NCBI RefSeq assembly: GCF_014653175.1
Contig: NZ_BNAG01000004.1
Coordinates: 1-64,000, forward strand
Reading direction: 5' to 3'
Length of the DNA: 64,000 nucleotides
Source of the DNA: Roseivirga thermotolerans
GTDB taxonomy: Bacteria > Bacteroidota > Bacteroidia > Cytophagales > Cyclobacteriaceae
Positions 1-8,354 of this stretch are shown here, in pieces. The translations under genes were made by a program, and so were the position numbers. Every line of letters starts with the position of its first letter. The first letter of the stretch is position 1. The notes below the pieces were generated by a model. It was given only the letters and a program-made list of their open reading frames with translations, was not told the DNA's origin and did no database searches.

Positions 1-125
1 ACGATGGCAAGCAAGTCACCATTCAAAGCCTGACCACCACCAAGTTTGTGTTTGGCTTTACCAAAGCCACCGGCCCCACCCGCGCAGGACTGGCCGGTGA
101 ATACATCATTACTGTAGAGAAATAG
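1..125 (+). CDS. C-terminal end of an unidentified protein (partial)
   Basis: An open frame enters from the left edge (first whole codon at base 3) and stops with TAG at 123-125. The visible 40 residues begin DGKQVTIQSL and end in GEYIITVEK. The tail could be an edge strand of a beta-rich domain, but it carries no motif I recognise and the product cannot be named. A hairpin terminator follows at 191-219, which supports this being the real 3' end of a plus-strand gene. Confidence 0.5.
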   Translation, partial: DGKQVTIQSLTTTKFVFGFTKATGPTRAGLAGEYIITVEK

Positions 126-190
126 ACCGTGGCTACGTATGTAGATCAGACAACTATGTGTCTATGAGACTGTTTTTAACAGACTCACTA

Positions 191-219
191 AAAAGCACTC
201 TCCGATGGGGAGTGCTTTT
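191..219 (+). terminator. Terminator after the left-edge gene
   Basis: A ten-base-pair stem (191-200 with 210-219) continues inward with a G-U pair and two G-C pairs to a three-base loop. The 3' arm ends in TTTT. It lies 66 bases after the stop codon at 125, as expected for an intrinsic terminator. Confidence 0.6.
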
Positions 220-231
220 GCGTGCAATAAA

Positions 232-261
232 AAAGAGGGCAATCTATAGATTGCCCTCTTT
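232..261 (-). terminator. Terminator of the SUF operon (minus strand)
   Basis: Perfect hairpin with about 13 base pairs (232-244 with 249-261) and a four-base loop. Read on the minus strand it is followed by a run of T (complement of the A run at 229-231 and beyond). It is the first good minus-strand terminator after the bacilliredoxin gene ends at 441, so it probably ends the whole suf transcript. Between 262 and 440 I see no gene. Confidence 0.6.
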
Positions 262-440
262 CTGTTCTGAATGATTGAGTTACTTCAGATGTTTAGGTTG
301 ATTCAATTTTAAACATCTTTTGGCAACTGTTCAATACCCTAAATGGGGGTGAAGTGTTAATAACAAGGGTTTTTGCCAGTGCTTAACGAAACTTTGTATG
401 CCAACAGCAAAATGATGGCTGCACAAAATTTGAAAATAAA

Positions 441-857
441 TTAGCAGTATTCCTCGAATACATCGGCCAGGTGGTTGCCTATAACTTCGGCCGACCTTCC
501 TTCGATGTGATGTCTTTCTACCATGTGTACCAATTCACCATCTTTGAAAAGCACCACTGAAGGTGAAGAAGGTGGATAAGGTAAGTGGTATTCTCTAACC
601 TTAGCGGTGGCTTCAATATCGCCTCCGGCAAAAACAGTCATTAAATGGTCAGGCTTCTTATCGGCCAGCTTAAGGCCCATTTTTACTCCCGGACGGGCGG
701 TTCCTGCGGCACAACCACAAACTGAGTTAATGACGATGAGCGTGGTGCCTTTGTGGTCTTTGAAATGCTCTTCAACAGCTTCTGCTGTTTTTAGCTCGGT
801 AAAGCCTGCATCGGTTAGCTCTTGTCTAAATGGAACCAATAAATGCTCTGGATACAT
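441..857 (-). CDS. brxB: BrxA/BrxB family bacilliredoxin
   Basis: The 138-residue protein belongs to the YphP/YqiW (DUF1094) bacilliredoxin family. These are thioredoxin-fold proteins that remove bacillithiol, or act as disulfide reductases on oxidised proteins. The family C-G-C motif is visible at C47-G48-C49 inside INSVCGCAAGTARPG, and the length is typical. A further Cys is the last residue. It is the last gene of the suf operon, 92 bases after the DUF59 gene, and that gap carries a short GTTCA-rich repeat. Placement after the SUF genes suggests a role in thiol redox care of the Fe-S assembly machinery; that part is inference. brxA and brxB cannot be told apart by eye, so the symbol is tentative. 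Confidence 0.88.
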   Translation of the reverse strand: MYPEHLLVPFRQELTDAGFTELKTAEAVEEHFKDHKGTTLIVINSVCGCAAGTARPGVKMGLKLADKKPDHLMTVFAGGDIEATAKVREYHLPYPPSSPSVVLFKDGELVHMVERHHIEGRSAEVIGNHLADVFEEYC

Positions 858-949
858 ATCTATAAGTTTTAAAGTTCTATGTTTTAAGTTATTTGTTCAT
901 TGTTCAAAGTTCATTGTAAAGCGGCCTGAACCAGAAACTTTGAACTAAT

Positions 950-1270
950 CTACATGAAGCCAAGTTCCAGCTTTGCTGCTTCAGACATCATGTCCATAGT
1001 GAAAGGAGGGTCAAAGGTGAGTTCCAGTTCAACTTCATTTACTCCTTCAATAGCTTTTACCTTTTCCTTTACCTCATCGGGCAATACTTCTGCAGCAGGG
1101 CAGGAAGGAGAGGTTAGCGTCATCAATATGTAGACGTTGTTTACCGGGTATACATTAATCTCATAGATCAACCCCAGTTCGTATACGTCCACAGGGATTT
1201 CAGGGTCATAAACAGTCTTTATTGCTGCTACAACCTCATCTCTTAATCCTTCTTTTATTACGTCACTCAT
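950..1270 (-). CDS. sufT: DUF59/MIP18-family Fe-S assembly protein (SufT-like)
   Basis: The 106-residue protein is a stand-alone DUF59 (MIP18) domain, the family of SufT, PaaD and eukaryotic CIA2, which helps mature Fe-S proteins. The hallmark is visible: an N-terminal DPEIPVDVYELGLIY block (about residues 22-36) and the TLTSPSCPAAE loop with the conserved cysteine C57. Length and lack of a signal peptide fit a cytosolic factor. It lies downstream of sufE, separated by a broken four-helix-bundle gene, and is probably transcribed with the suf genes. The symbol follows usage for DUF59 proteins in SUF loci; functional equivalence to Gram-positive SufT is not shown. Confidence 0.85.
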   Translation of the reverse strand: MSDVIKEGLRDEVVAAIKTVYDPEIPVDVYELGLIYEINVYPVNNVYILMTLTSPSCPAAEVLPDEVKEKVKAIEGVNEVELELTFDPPFTMDMMSEAAKLELGFM

Positions 1271-1303
1271 TCCTTCGTAATTTTCAATGTGTCAAATTCC
1301 AAT

Positions 1304-1653
1304 TCAGAATTTGTTGCTTGTTGCAGAAAGAATTCGCTGAAGTTCTTCTGCTTTTTTGAGAAGATTTAATCTTGTCTTCTCAAGTCTAACCTCGTTATGA
1401 GTTGAAACCCAATTCATCTAATAAATAGTTTCTTTGGCTTCATTTCTCGCAATTTTTAACCGAAACTTGAAATTCTTGTCTCCAAGTTTCTCATTAACCT
1501 TGATACAGTTCGCACTAATCGAGCCTGATGCTCTCATCAGGTGGTTTTGAATCGTCCTTATAGGCTCAGTCAATTGTCGAGTTTTGAACAAAACCCAAGA
1601 TGACACAGCCAAAATTCATCACTCTCAATATCTAAATCCTATGGCTTATCCAT
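1304..1653 (-). pseudogene. Broken four-helix-bundle (23S rRNA IVP/S23-like) gene
   Basis: Reading the minus strand from ATG at 1653 gives MDKP, an in-frame TAG, then DLDIESDEF. After a frameshift it continues FKTRQLTEPIRTIQ and HLMRASGSISANC, then KIARNEAKETIY. There a second TAG (1418-1420) stands where the family has Trp (YW), followed by MNWVSTHNEV and a tail to TGA at 1304. The RASGS...AN and KEA-ET-YW pattern is that of four-helix-bundle proteins named after the 23S rRNA intervening-sequence protein. With two nonsense codons and one frameshift it cannot make the full protein. It sits between sufE and the DUF59 gene, in operon orientation. An intact relative lies at 5473-5904. Confidence 0.75.
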
Positions 1654-1698
1654 AGATGCTGCGTGTTTATCTAATCCCTGTTGGAACTTGATGCTTTA

Positions 1699-2136
1699 CT
1701 ATTGACTTTTTACTTGCGTTGCAAACGCGAGTCCGTAAATCTTCATTTGCTTGATCATTGCCCCAAGACCATTGGAGCGCTGTGTACCAATAAACCTGTT
1801 CAGACCCACTTTATCGATAAAAAACAAATCGGCATCCACAATTTCTTTAGGGCTTCGGCCAGAAAGTATTCTTACCAAAATGCTAACTAATCCCTTGGTA
1901 ATAGCTGTATTGGAATCTGCCTTAAAATGAATTTTATCACCTTGCAGTTGCGCGTCAAGCCACACTTTAGACTGGCAGCCTTTCACAATGTTTTCTTCAG
2001 TCTTCTTCTCTTCTTCCAGGGGCTCAAGTGTTTCACCCAGTTCCATTACATAGCCAATGGTCATTTCCATGTCTCCATCCAGCATGGAAAATTCTTCAAT
2101 TATTTCGTTCTGAACGTCTTGAATACTTTGACTCAT
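1699..2136 (-). CDS. sufE: SufE cysteine desulfuration protein
   Basis: The 145-residue protein is a SufE: it accepts persulfide sulfur from the desulfurase SufS and passes it to the SufBC2D scaffold. The acceptor cysteine is C54 in VKGCQSKVWL, and the preceding LEPLEEEKKTEENIV stretch is also typical. The start codon overlaps the end of sufS by four bases (ATGA), indicating translational coupling with its partner enzyme. Length is normal. Cytosolic, no signal peptide. Confidence 0.95.
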   Translation of the reverse strand: MSQSIQDVQNEIIEEFSMLDGDMEMTIGYVMELGETLEPLEEEKKTEENIVKGCQSKVWLDAQLQGDKIHFKADSNTAITKGLVSILVRILSGRSPKEIVDADLFFIDKVGLNRFIGTQRSNGLGAMIKQMKIYGLAFATQVKSQ

Positions 2137-3380
2137 GGCTTCAGTTTCTTGATTATGTCCTTTAGGGCACCAATGAATACATCAATTTCTTCGATGGTGT
2201 TATAAACGGAGAAAGAGGCTCTAGTAGTTCCTTCTATGCAGAATCTGTCCATCAGAGGCTGTGTACAGTGGTGTCCCGTACGTACGGCAACGCCTTTGGC
2301 GTCCATCCACATGCCCAGATCGAAATGGTGTATACCCTCGACCACAAAAGATACCACACTCACTTTATGAAGTGCTTCTCCAATAATTTTTACCCCTTCA
2401 ATATTTTTGAGTTGTGAGGTAGCGTAGGTGAGCAGTTGTTCTTCGTACTGAGCTATATGCTCTTTACCTACACGATTAATAAAATCGATAGCGGCTTTGA
2501 AGGCCACTACATCGGCAATGTTGGGGGTTCCGGCTTCGAACTTGTACGGGATGTCATTAAAGGTGGTCTTTTCGAAAGAAACCTCTTTGATCATTTCACC
2601 ACCTCCCTGGTATGGAGGCATTTTCTCCAGCAACGACCGTTTACCATAAAGAATACCGACACCTGTGGGACCATACATTTTGTGAGCCGAAAAGGCATAA
2701 AAGTCAGCATTGAGTTGCTGAACATCTATGGGGAGGTGAGACGATGCCTGCGCACCATCGATCAGCACCTTTGCTCCCCGGGCATGAGCCATTTCTATAA
2801 TTTGTTTTACCGGGTTAATGGTACCCAACGAATTGGAGGCGTGGTTCACCGCTACCAGCCTGGTTTTGTCAGACAGTAGTTGACTGAAGGCGGCTATATC
2901 TAGGTCGCCATTTTCCATTACAGGGATAGCTCTTACTTTAGCTCCTTTTTCTTGGGCTATTAGCTGCCAGGGTACAATATTGGAGTGATGCTCTAGTCCG
3001 GATACTATGATTTCGTCTCCACTCTGGAGAAACTTTCTGCCCCACGATGAGGCCACCAGGTTGATGGATTCTGTTGTGCCTTTGGTGAAAATAATTTCTT
3101 CGGCTTCATTGGCATTAATAAAAGTCTGCACCGCTTTGCGTGTGTCTTCAAAGGCCGTTGTAGAGCGTTCGGCCAAAGTATGTATGCCGCGGTGTATGTT
3201 GGCATTATCTGCTTCGTAATGATGCTTCAACGCGTTGATAACCTGAAGAGGTTTTTGGTTGGTTGCGGCATTATCGAAGTAAACCAGAGGTTTTCCGTTT
3301 ACTTGTTGATGAAGTACGGGAAACTCTGCTCTTATGGCTTCTATATCGAGTTGCGTTGATACTACTGAAGTATCTGACAT
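2133..3380 (-). CDS. sufS: SufS-type cysteine desulfurase
   Basis: The 415-residue PLP enzyme removes sulfur from L-cysteine for Fe-S cluster assembly (group II, CsdA/SufS type). The PLP lysine is K234 in AFSAHKMYGPTG. The catalytic cysteine is C372 in the short RTGHHCTQP loop characteristic of SufS rather than IscS. The N-terminal YFDNAATNQKP block and the HHSNIVPWQ block are also present. It follows sufD by one base and overlaps sufE by four, so all three are tightly coupled. Confidence 0.96.
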   Translation of the reverse strand: MSDTSVVSTQLDIEAIRAEFPVLHQQVNGKPLVYFDNAATNQKPLQVINALKHHYEADNANIHRGIHTLAERSTTAFEDTRKAVQTFINANEAEEIIFTKGTTESINLVASSWGRKFLQSGDEIIVSGLEHHSNIVPWQLIAQEKGAKVRAIPVMENGDLDIAAFSQLLSDKTRLVAVNHASNSLGTINPVKQIIEMAHARGAKVLIDGAQASSHLPIDVQQLNADFYAFSAHKMYGPTGVGILYGKRSLLEKMPPYQGGGEMIKEVSFEKTTFNDIPYKFEAGTPNIADVVAFKAAIDFINRVGKEHIAQYEEQLLTYATSQLKNIEGVKIIGEALHKVSVVSFVVEGIHHFDLGMWMDAKGVAVRTGHHCTQPLMDRFCIEGTTRASFSVYNTIEEIDVFIGALKDIIKKLKP

Positions 3381-3381
3381 A

Positions 3382-4692
3382 TTATTTCTCTAATCTGCTG
3401 GTAATGATTGCCTCTACATAGGCCTGAATGGCCTCAATTTCAAGGTTTTCTATAACATCGCTGGCAAAGGCATGCAAGAGCATGGCCATGGCTCTGTCTT
3501 TTTTAATACCGCGGGCCATCAGGTAAAAGAGGGCGTCTTTATCTAATTGACCTGTAGTACATCCATGCGAACACTTTACATCATCAGCCCATATTTCCAG
3601 CTGTGGTTTGGTGTTCACCGTAGCATCGTCTGTTAGGAGTATGTTTTTGTTAGACTGAAAGGCGTTTGTTTTTTGTGCATCTTTTCTCACAAAAATCTTT
3701 CCGTTGAAAACGCCTTTCGATTGATCGTCCATAATGCCTTTGTACAGCTCGTTGGAGAGCGCATTAGGCATGGTATGATCAACGGTGGTGTGATTGTCTA
3801 CATGGGTTTTACCGGCTAACAGATACAATCCGTTCATATTGGCTTCACAACCTTCGGCATTAAGCTTAATGTCCAGGTTGTTTCTAACCATGGCACCATT
3901 TAGGGCGATGGTGTTGACCGTAAATGTGCTGTCTTTGGCTTGTGTTACATGTATGTTGGATATGTGGTAGGAGGTAGGGCTATCGTTCTCAATTTTGTAG
4001 AACTTGGCATTGGCACCTGCAGCCACCTCAATCTCATTCACCACGTTGCTAAAACCGGGCTCTGCTGCAAGGGTATCCACTTTTTCGATAAAGGTTACCT
4101 GGGCATTTTCTCCAACGCGAATCAGGTTTTTGGCCTGAACGTCAGACGACCGCGTATTTATGAACTGAATAAAAACGGGCTTCTCTATAACTGCATTGGC
4201 CTTTATGTCAATAACAGCTCCCTCGTTGGCCAGCACGGCATTCATGGCTACAAATGCGTCTTCCGTGCATTTAGAAAGTTTGTCGAAGTGTTTTTCTGCC
4301 AATGCGCTATTGCTGGCAATAGCATTGGAAAGGGTAGAGAATGAAATACTATTCTCTTCAATTGTATCGGAAAACTGCTCTGAGAACTTTCCGTTTATGA
4401 AGGTTATGTAATAAGCCTCAAGGCCTTCGATTCTATACTTTTCAACATCCCCTTGGTTTACCTCTGTACTTTCTTCTTCCATGGAAAAGTTAATGTGCTT
4501 TTCCAGGGCCTTGGTAAGGTTGGTAAACTTATACTCTTCTGCCTTGGCATGGGGTAACCCATTCTGAACGAGATGGTTGAGAGCTTTTTCGCGAATCTCG
4601 GCTATAGCCGTGTTGCTGGTAAGCTGCGGCCGTGATGCCTCAAACCTTTCAGAGAGTTTATCTATGATGGATTGTCCTGCGAATTTCTTCAT
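3382..4692 (-). CDS. sufD: SufD, Fe-S scaffold subunit
   Basis: The 436-residue protein forms the beta-helix half of the SufBC2D scaffold on which clusters are built. The C-terminal SufBD core is recognisable by ADDVKCSHGCTTGQ and the following YLMARGI segment; the histidine in this region matches the scaffold site described for SufD. The N-terminal part (about 1-110) is the variable helical region. It starts two bases after sufC, with no room for a separate promoter. Confidence 0.94.
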   Translation of the reverse strand: MKKFAGQSIIDKLSERFEASRPQLTSNTAIAEIREKALNHLVQNGLPHAKAEEYKFTNLTKALEKHINFSMEEESTEVNQGDVEKYRIEGLEAYYITFINGKFSEQFSDTIEENSISFSTLSNAIASNSALAEKHFDKLSKCTEDAFVAMNAVLANEGAVIDIKANAVIEKPVFIQFINTRSSDVQAKNLIRVGENAQVTFIEKVDTLAAEPGFSNVVNEIEVAAGANAKFYKIENDSPTSYHISNIHVTQAKDSTFTVNTIALNGAMVRNNLDIKLNAEGCEANMNGLYLLAGKTHVDNHTTVDHTMPNALSNELYKGIMDDQSKGVFNGKIFVRKDAQKTNAFQSNKNILLTDDATVNTKPQLEIWADDVKCSHGCTTGQLDKDALFYLMARGIKKDRAMAMLLHAFASDVIENLEIEAIQAYVEAIITSRLEK

Positions 4693-4694
4693 AT

Positions 4695-5453
4695 TTAAAC
4701 TGCGGCTTCAGCTTCTTCTTTAATCCAGTCGTATCCTTTTTCTTCCAGTTCGAGTGCCAACTCTTTGCCACCAGATTTCACGATTCTTCCTTTGTAGAGT
4801 ACATGCACAAAGTCTGGCACAATGTAGTCCAGAAGTCTTTGGTAGTGAGTAACTACTATGGTGGCATTGTCTTTAGACTTTAGGGCGTTTACTCCATTGG
4901 AAACTATGCGCAGCGCATCAATGTCGAGACCTGAATCGGTTTCGTCCAGAATAGAGAGTTTTGGCTCCAACATGGCCATTTGGAAGATTTCGTTGCGTTT
5001 CTTTTCTCCTCCTGAAAAGCCTTCGTTGAGCGATCTACTCAATAGCGACTGGTCAATATCTACAAGCTTCATTTTTTCCTTCATCAGCTTAAGGAACGAA
5101 ACTGCATCCAGTGGCTTTTCACCTCTGTGCTCTCTCACCTGATTGATGGCAGTTTTCATGAAGTTGGTTGTGCTCACTCCCGGAATTTCTACCGGATACT
5201 GAAACGCAAGAAAAACACCTTCTCTAGCCCTTTCATCGGCATCCATATCCAGCAGGTCTTTTCCGTCAAACGTTACTTCTCCACCGGTTACTTCATAATC
5301 TTCTCTTCCGGCCAATACAGAGGCTAGCGTACTTTTACCCGACCCGTTAGGTCCCATAATGGCATGTACTTCACCTGCTTTTACCTCCAGATTGATGCCT
5401 CTCAGGATTTCCTTCTCCTCAATTTTAGCTTGTAGGTTTTTTATGCTAAGCAT
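4695..5453 (-). CDS. sufC: SufC, Fe-S assembly ATPase
   Basis: The 252-residue ABC-type ATPase powers conformational change in the SufBC2D scaffold. Walker A is GPNGSGKST (residues 34-42), the signature is FSGGE (146-150) and Walker B with catalytic Glu is LSILDE (167-172). The SufC-specific [11 protein letters not shown] continuation is also present. It lies between an inserted four-helix-bundle gene and sufD; the 19 bases before its start contain a GTTCA/TTTATAGTTC repeat-like tract. Confidence 0.96.
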   Translation of the reverse strand: MLSIKNLQAKIEEKEILRGINLEVKAGEVHAIMGPNGSGKSTLASVLAGREDYEVTGGEVTFDGKDLLDMDADERAREGVFLAFQYPVEIPGVSTTNFMKTAINQVREHRGEKPLDAVSFLKLMKEKMKLVDIDQSLLSRSLNEGFSGGEKKRNEIFQMAMLEPKLSILDETDSGLDIDALRIVSNGVNALKSKDNATIVVTHYQRLLDYIVPDFVHVLYKGRIVKSGGKELALELEEKGYDWIKEEAEAAV

Positions 5454-5472
5454 TTAGTTCACTGTTTATAGT

Positions 5473-5904
5473 TCAAAGTTTAAGGTCAAAACCGTAATCA
5501 GAGGCTTCTTCCTCAACTTTATACTTACTTCCTTTTAAGTCTGTGTTGTTTAAATATTTGATAAACCCATTGATCGTTTTAGTAACCAACTCAAGCTTCT
5601 CTAGAAGTTCGTTACTTTGGTCAATGGTAGTATAATTTCTATCAGTAGCCCTTATTACTTTTGACCGGACTTCAGCGCAAAATCCCCTGGCAACGGTCAA
5701 AAACTGCCTAAACTCCATGTTTCCACCTCTACCAAAACCTTCTGCAAGATTATCCATTATTGAGCCTGAAGCTGAGTTGACCTGATTTTTTAAGTCATAA
5801 TCTTTTAAATATGAATTGTTATATAGAAACTCAAAAACAAGCTTATCCAAAACTCTGGCTTCCTGCCAGATCTTCAAATCCCCTATTTTGTTAATTAGAG
5901 CCAT
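5473..5904 (-). CDS. Four-helix-bundle protein (23S rRNA IVP/S23 family)
   Basis: The 143-residue protein matches the family found in 23S rRNA intervening sequences and elsewhere in Bacteroidota. Markers are DLKIWQEARVLDK, NQVNSASGSIMDNLAEGFGRGG and EFRQFLTVARGFCAEVRSK. It is predicted to be all helix and the family forms pentamers; the function is unknown. It is inserted in the same orientation between sufB and sufC. Both flanks carry short TTCATAGTTTATTGTTCATAG-type or related tracts (5455-5475 and 5905-5935), which look like element ends. Unlike the copy at 1304-1653 the frame is intact. Confidence 0.85.
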   Translation of the reverse strand: MALINKIGDLKIWQEARVLDKLVFEFLYNNSYLKDYDLKNQVNSASGSIMDNLAEGFGRGGNMEFRQFLTVARGFCAEVRSKVIRATDRNYTTIDQSNELLEKLELVTKTINGFIKYLNNTDLKGSKYKVEEEASDYGFDLKL

Positions 5905-5956
5905 GCAATTGAGTCTATGAACAATAAACTATGAATTAAAAACCACGAGCCAGGAG

Positions 5957-7402
5957 TTACCCTACCGATCCTTCGAGGGTTAGTGCCAGCAACTTCTGAG
6001 CTTCTACGGCAAACTCCATTGGCAATTTATTCAATACCTCTTTGGCATAGCCGTTCACAATCAGAGCTACGGCAGACTCTTCATCAATACCTCTTTGCTG
6101 GCAATAGAAAATCTGATCTTCTCCAATTTTTGAGGTTGTGGCCTCATGTTCAACCTGGGCCGAACTGTTTTCTATATCTATGTAGGGGAAGGTGTGGGCT
6201 CCACACTTATCGCCCATGAGCAAAGAGTCGCACTGAGAGAAGTTCCGAGCATTGGTGGCTCGTTTCATTACGTGCACCTGTCCGCGGTAGCTGTTCTGCG
6301 AGAACCCGGCCGAAATTCCTTTAGAAACAATTCTAGACTTGGTGTTTTTACCAATATGAATCATTTTGGTGCCGGTGTCTGCCTGCTGATAGTTGTTGGT
6401 AACAGCTACAGAGTAGAACTCACCCTGAGAGTTATCTCCTTTTAGTATACAAGAAGGGTATTTCCATGTTACGGCTGAGCCTGTTTCTACCTGTGTCCAT
6501 GATATTTTGGAGTTATCACCTTCGCAAATCCCTCTTTTGGTCACAAAGTTGTAAATACCACCCTTGCCATTCTTATCGCCAGGGTACCAGTTTTGCACGG
6601 TAGAGTATTTTACTTCGGCATCTTTGGCTGCTTTGATTTCTACCACGGCCGCATGCAATTGATTTTCATCGCGCATCGGGGCTGTACAACCTTCCAGATA
6701 ACTTACATACGAACCTTCTTCGGCAACAATCAGTGTTCTTTCGAACTGACCAGTATTGGCGGCATTAATTCTAAAGTAAGTAGAGAGTTCCATTGGGCAG
6801 CGAACGCCTTTCGGAATGTAGCAGAAGGAGCCATCGGAAAAAACAGCCGAGTTAAGCGCTGCAAAATAGTTGTCGGTCTGAGGTACAACAGAACCCAAGT
6901 GCTTTTTAATGAGCTCCGGGTGTTCCTGAACGGCTTCTGAAAACGAGCAGAAAATAATGCCCAGCTCAGAAAGCGTTTCTTTAAAGGTAGTGGCAACCGA
7001 CACGGAGTCAATAACTGCATCTACGGCCACACCGGTGAGTCGCTTTTGCTCGGTTAGTGAAATACCAAGTTTCTCGAAAGTAGCCAGAAGCTCCGGATCT
7101 ACCTCGTCAAGCGATTTGGGTTTTTTCTTTTGTTTGGGCGCAGAATAGTATTTGATATCCTGATAGTCAACCCTTGGATATTTTACATTGGCCCAATCAG
7201 GTTCTTCCATTTTTTGCCAAATCCGGAAAGCCTTGAGTCGCCATTCCAATAGCCATTGAGGCTCTTCTTTCTTGGCAGAGATAAAACGGACTATATCTTC
7301 GTTCAACCCTTTTGGAGCTTCATCAGCCTCCAAATCCACGGTCCATCCGAACTCGTATTCTTTGGAGGTAAACTCTTCAAGGATTTGATTATCGTCACTC
7401 AT
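5957..7402 (-). CDS. sufB: SufB, Fe-S scaffold subunit
   Basis: The 481-residue protein is the cluster-building subunit of the SufBC2D scaffold. Recognisable blocks are [16 protein letters not shown] in the N-terminal region, [20 protein letters not shown] in the middle, and [18 protein letters not shown] near the C-terminus, which holds the conserved cysteine region. It is the first gene of the operon. A minus-strand -7 element at 7431-7438 lies about 30 bases upstream. Confidence 0.96.
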   Translation of the reverse strand: MSDDNQILEEFTSKEYEFGWTVDLEADEAPKGLNEDIVRFISAKKEEPQWLLEWRLKAFRIWQKMEEPDWANVKYPRVDYQDIKYYSAPKQKKKPKSLDEVDPELLATFEKLGISLTEQKRLTGVAVDAVIDSVSVATTFKETLSELGIIFCSFSEAVQEHPELIKKHLGSVVPQTDNYFAALNSAVFSDGSFCYIPKGVRCPMELSTYFRINAANTGQFERTLIVAEEGSYVSYLEGCTAPMRDENQLHAAVVEIKAAKDAEVKYSTVQNWYPGDKNGKGGIYNFVTKRGICEGDNSKISWTQVETGSAVTWKYPSCILKGDNSQGEFYSVAVTNNYQQADTGTKMIHIGKNTKSRIVSKGISAGFSQNSYRGQVHVMKRATNARNFSQCDSLLMGDKCGAHTFPYIDIENSSAQVEHEATTSKIGEDQIFYCQQRGIDEESAVALIVNGYAKEVLNKLPMEFAVEAQKLLALTLEGSVG

Positions 7403-7430
7403 ACAATCTTATTTAGACTGGTTTTAAACA

Positions 7431-7438
7431 CAAAGTTA
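7431..7438 (-). promoter_or_regulatory. Promoter -7 element of the suf operon
   Basis: On the minus strand the bases read TAACTTTG, a perfect match to the Bacteroidota -7 consensus TAnnTTTG. It would start transcription a short distance upstream of sufB. A clear TTG -33 element is not obvious; TTCG lies near the expected spacing. Confidence 0.55.
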
Positions 7439-7518
7439 CAACCTATCCACCGAAGTAATGGTTTCCTGACAGAGAAATTTCCCAATACTTTATAGAGGAT
7501 GTCAATAGTACATCACAC

Positions 7519-7986
7519 TCAGACGTCTAACTGTATACTTCTGCTCAATGTTTCTTCGAGAATTACAAAGGTTTCGGTTCGCTCTATTCCATCTACTTTC
7601 TGAATCTTATCATGCAGTATGTTTTTAAGATGGTCTGTATTCTTGGCATATACTCTAATGAACATACTGTAGTTACCTGTGGTGTAGTGAATAGATGTAA
7701 TTTCCGGAATTTTCACTAGCTGACTGGCCACACGGTCGTAAAGCGAACTTTTAGAAAGGAATACTCCCAAAAAACTACTGACCGTATAGCCCAGTTTATT
7801 CAGGTTAAGATCGAGTGAAGCACCTTTAACTACTCCCATCTTTTCGAGCTTATTCATTCTTACATGTACTGTTCCGCTAGAAACGAAGGCCGATTTGGCA
7901 ATTTCTGTGTAGGGTTTCTTGGCGTTGTTTTGAAGCAGCGACAGTATTTTGAGGTCTACATTATCGATTTCGTAATTTTCCGGCAT
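7519..7986 (-). CDS. Lrp/AsnC family transcriptional regulator
   Basis: The 155-residue protein has an N-terminal winged helix-turn-helix (LKILSLLQNNAKKPYTEIAK, then VSSGTVHVRMNKLEKMG, about residues 9-53). A RAM/AsnC ligand-binding domain follows (about 65-150). Such proteins are cytosolic octameric or dimeric regulators that sense amino acids or related metabolites. The gene is monocistronic, 116 bases upstream of the suf promoter side, with its own -7 element at 8018-8025. The regulated genes cannot be read from the sequence; the neighbouring tRNA-like locus and the suf operon are possible but unproven targets. Confidence 0.93.
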   Translation of the reverse strand: MPENYEIDNVDLKILSLLQNNAKKPYTEIAKSAFVSSGTVHVRMNKLEKMGVVKGASLDLNLNKLGYTVSSFLGVFLSKSSLYDRVASQLVKIPEITSIHYTTGNYSMFIRVYAKNTDHLKNILHDKIQKVDGIERTETFVILEETLSRSIQLDV

Positions 7987-8017
7987 ATCAGCTTTCTTAA
8001 ATTATTGAATGTTTAAA

Positions 8018-8025
8018 CAAATATA
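8018..8025 (-). promoter_or_regulatory. Promoter -7 element of the Lrp/AsnC gene
   Basis: The minus strand reads TATATTTG, a perfect match to TAnnTTTG, 32 bases upstream of the start codon at 7986. The surrounding DNA is strongly AT-rich. No TTG is present at the expected -33 distance. Confidence 0.5.
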
Positions 8026-8096
8026 CATTCTATTAATTAATCTGTAATAATTGATTTGTTTTGTTATTGATATTTTATTCAAATGAAGTTTTGACC

Positions 8097-8104
8097 TACC
8101 TTTG
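8097..8104 (+). promoter_or_regulatory. Promoter -7 element of the tRNA-like locus
   Basis: TACCTTTG matches TAnnTTTG exactly and lies 44 bases before the first base of the tRNA-like acceptor stem. It points towards that locus and away from the Lrp gene. This supports the tRNA-like sequence being transcribed. Confidence 0.5.
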
Positions 8105-8148
8105 AATCACATTCAAACGGAATAGTAACAGAAAAGAATGTTTTACAC

Positions 8149-8258
8149 TGTAGGATGACGAAACAGGCAGCCGTGCCCTCCTTTCTCGAGGGTGGAGACT
8201 CTGGGATAAAGCCAATCGGCCTAACCTCTCCGTGAAGGTTCGAATCCTTCTCCTACAG
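8149..8258 (+). tRNA. Class II (Leu-like) tRNA-like gene with very long variable region
   Basis: A full cloverleaf can be drawn. The acceptor stem is 7 bp (8149-8155 with 8251-8257), with U8 at 8156. The D stem is ACG/CGT (8158-8160 with 8172-8174) and the D loop contains GG (8166-8167). The anticodon stem is 5 bp (8176-8180 with 8188-8192). The T arm is canonical: GAAGG, TTCGAAT, CCTTC (8234-8250). The D arm resembles tRNA-Leu. Odd points: the loop CTTTCTC gives anticodon TTC (a Glu anticodon, wrong for class II) with a pyrimidine at 37; position 21 is C; the variable region is 41 bases (8193-8233) with a GGAGA/TCTCC stem; no CCA is encoded (GCA). It may be a diverged tRNA, a decayed one, or a tRNA-like RNA. 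Confidence 0.5.
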
Positions 8259-8261
8259 CAT
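8243..8261 (+). repeat. 19-base direct repeat, copy 1 (3' end of tRNA-like gene)
   Basis: This block covers part of the T loop, the T-stem 3' arm and the acceptor 3' arm of the tRNA-like locus. It is repeated exactly at 8355-8373. A repeated tRNA 3' end is the classic shape of an attachment-site duplication, but only 93 bases lie between the copies and there is no integrase. Confidence 0.7.
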
Positions 8262-8354
8262 GAATAAAGTGATGAATCTCTGGATTCGAACGGTTCGAAA
8301 TCGCAGCGTAGCGGAGATTCACGAGGGGATGAGGGCGTGCTTGTGGGTACGATT

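Noticed and set aside
607-948. Antisense frame over the bacilliredoxin gene
   Set aside because: It mirrors the coding strand of a clear gene and has no motif; the same applies to the many antisense frames over sufS, sufD, sufB, SMC and the peptidases.
7519-8258. Lrp-type regulator acting on the tRNA-like locus as a toxin-antitoxin or defence unit
   Set aside because: They are neighbours with divergent promoters, but nothing beyond proximity supports a shared function.
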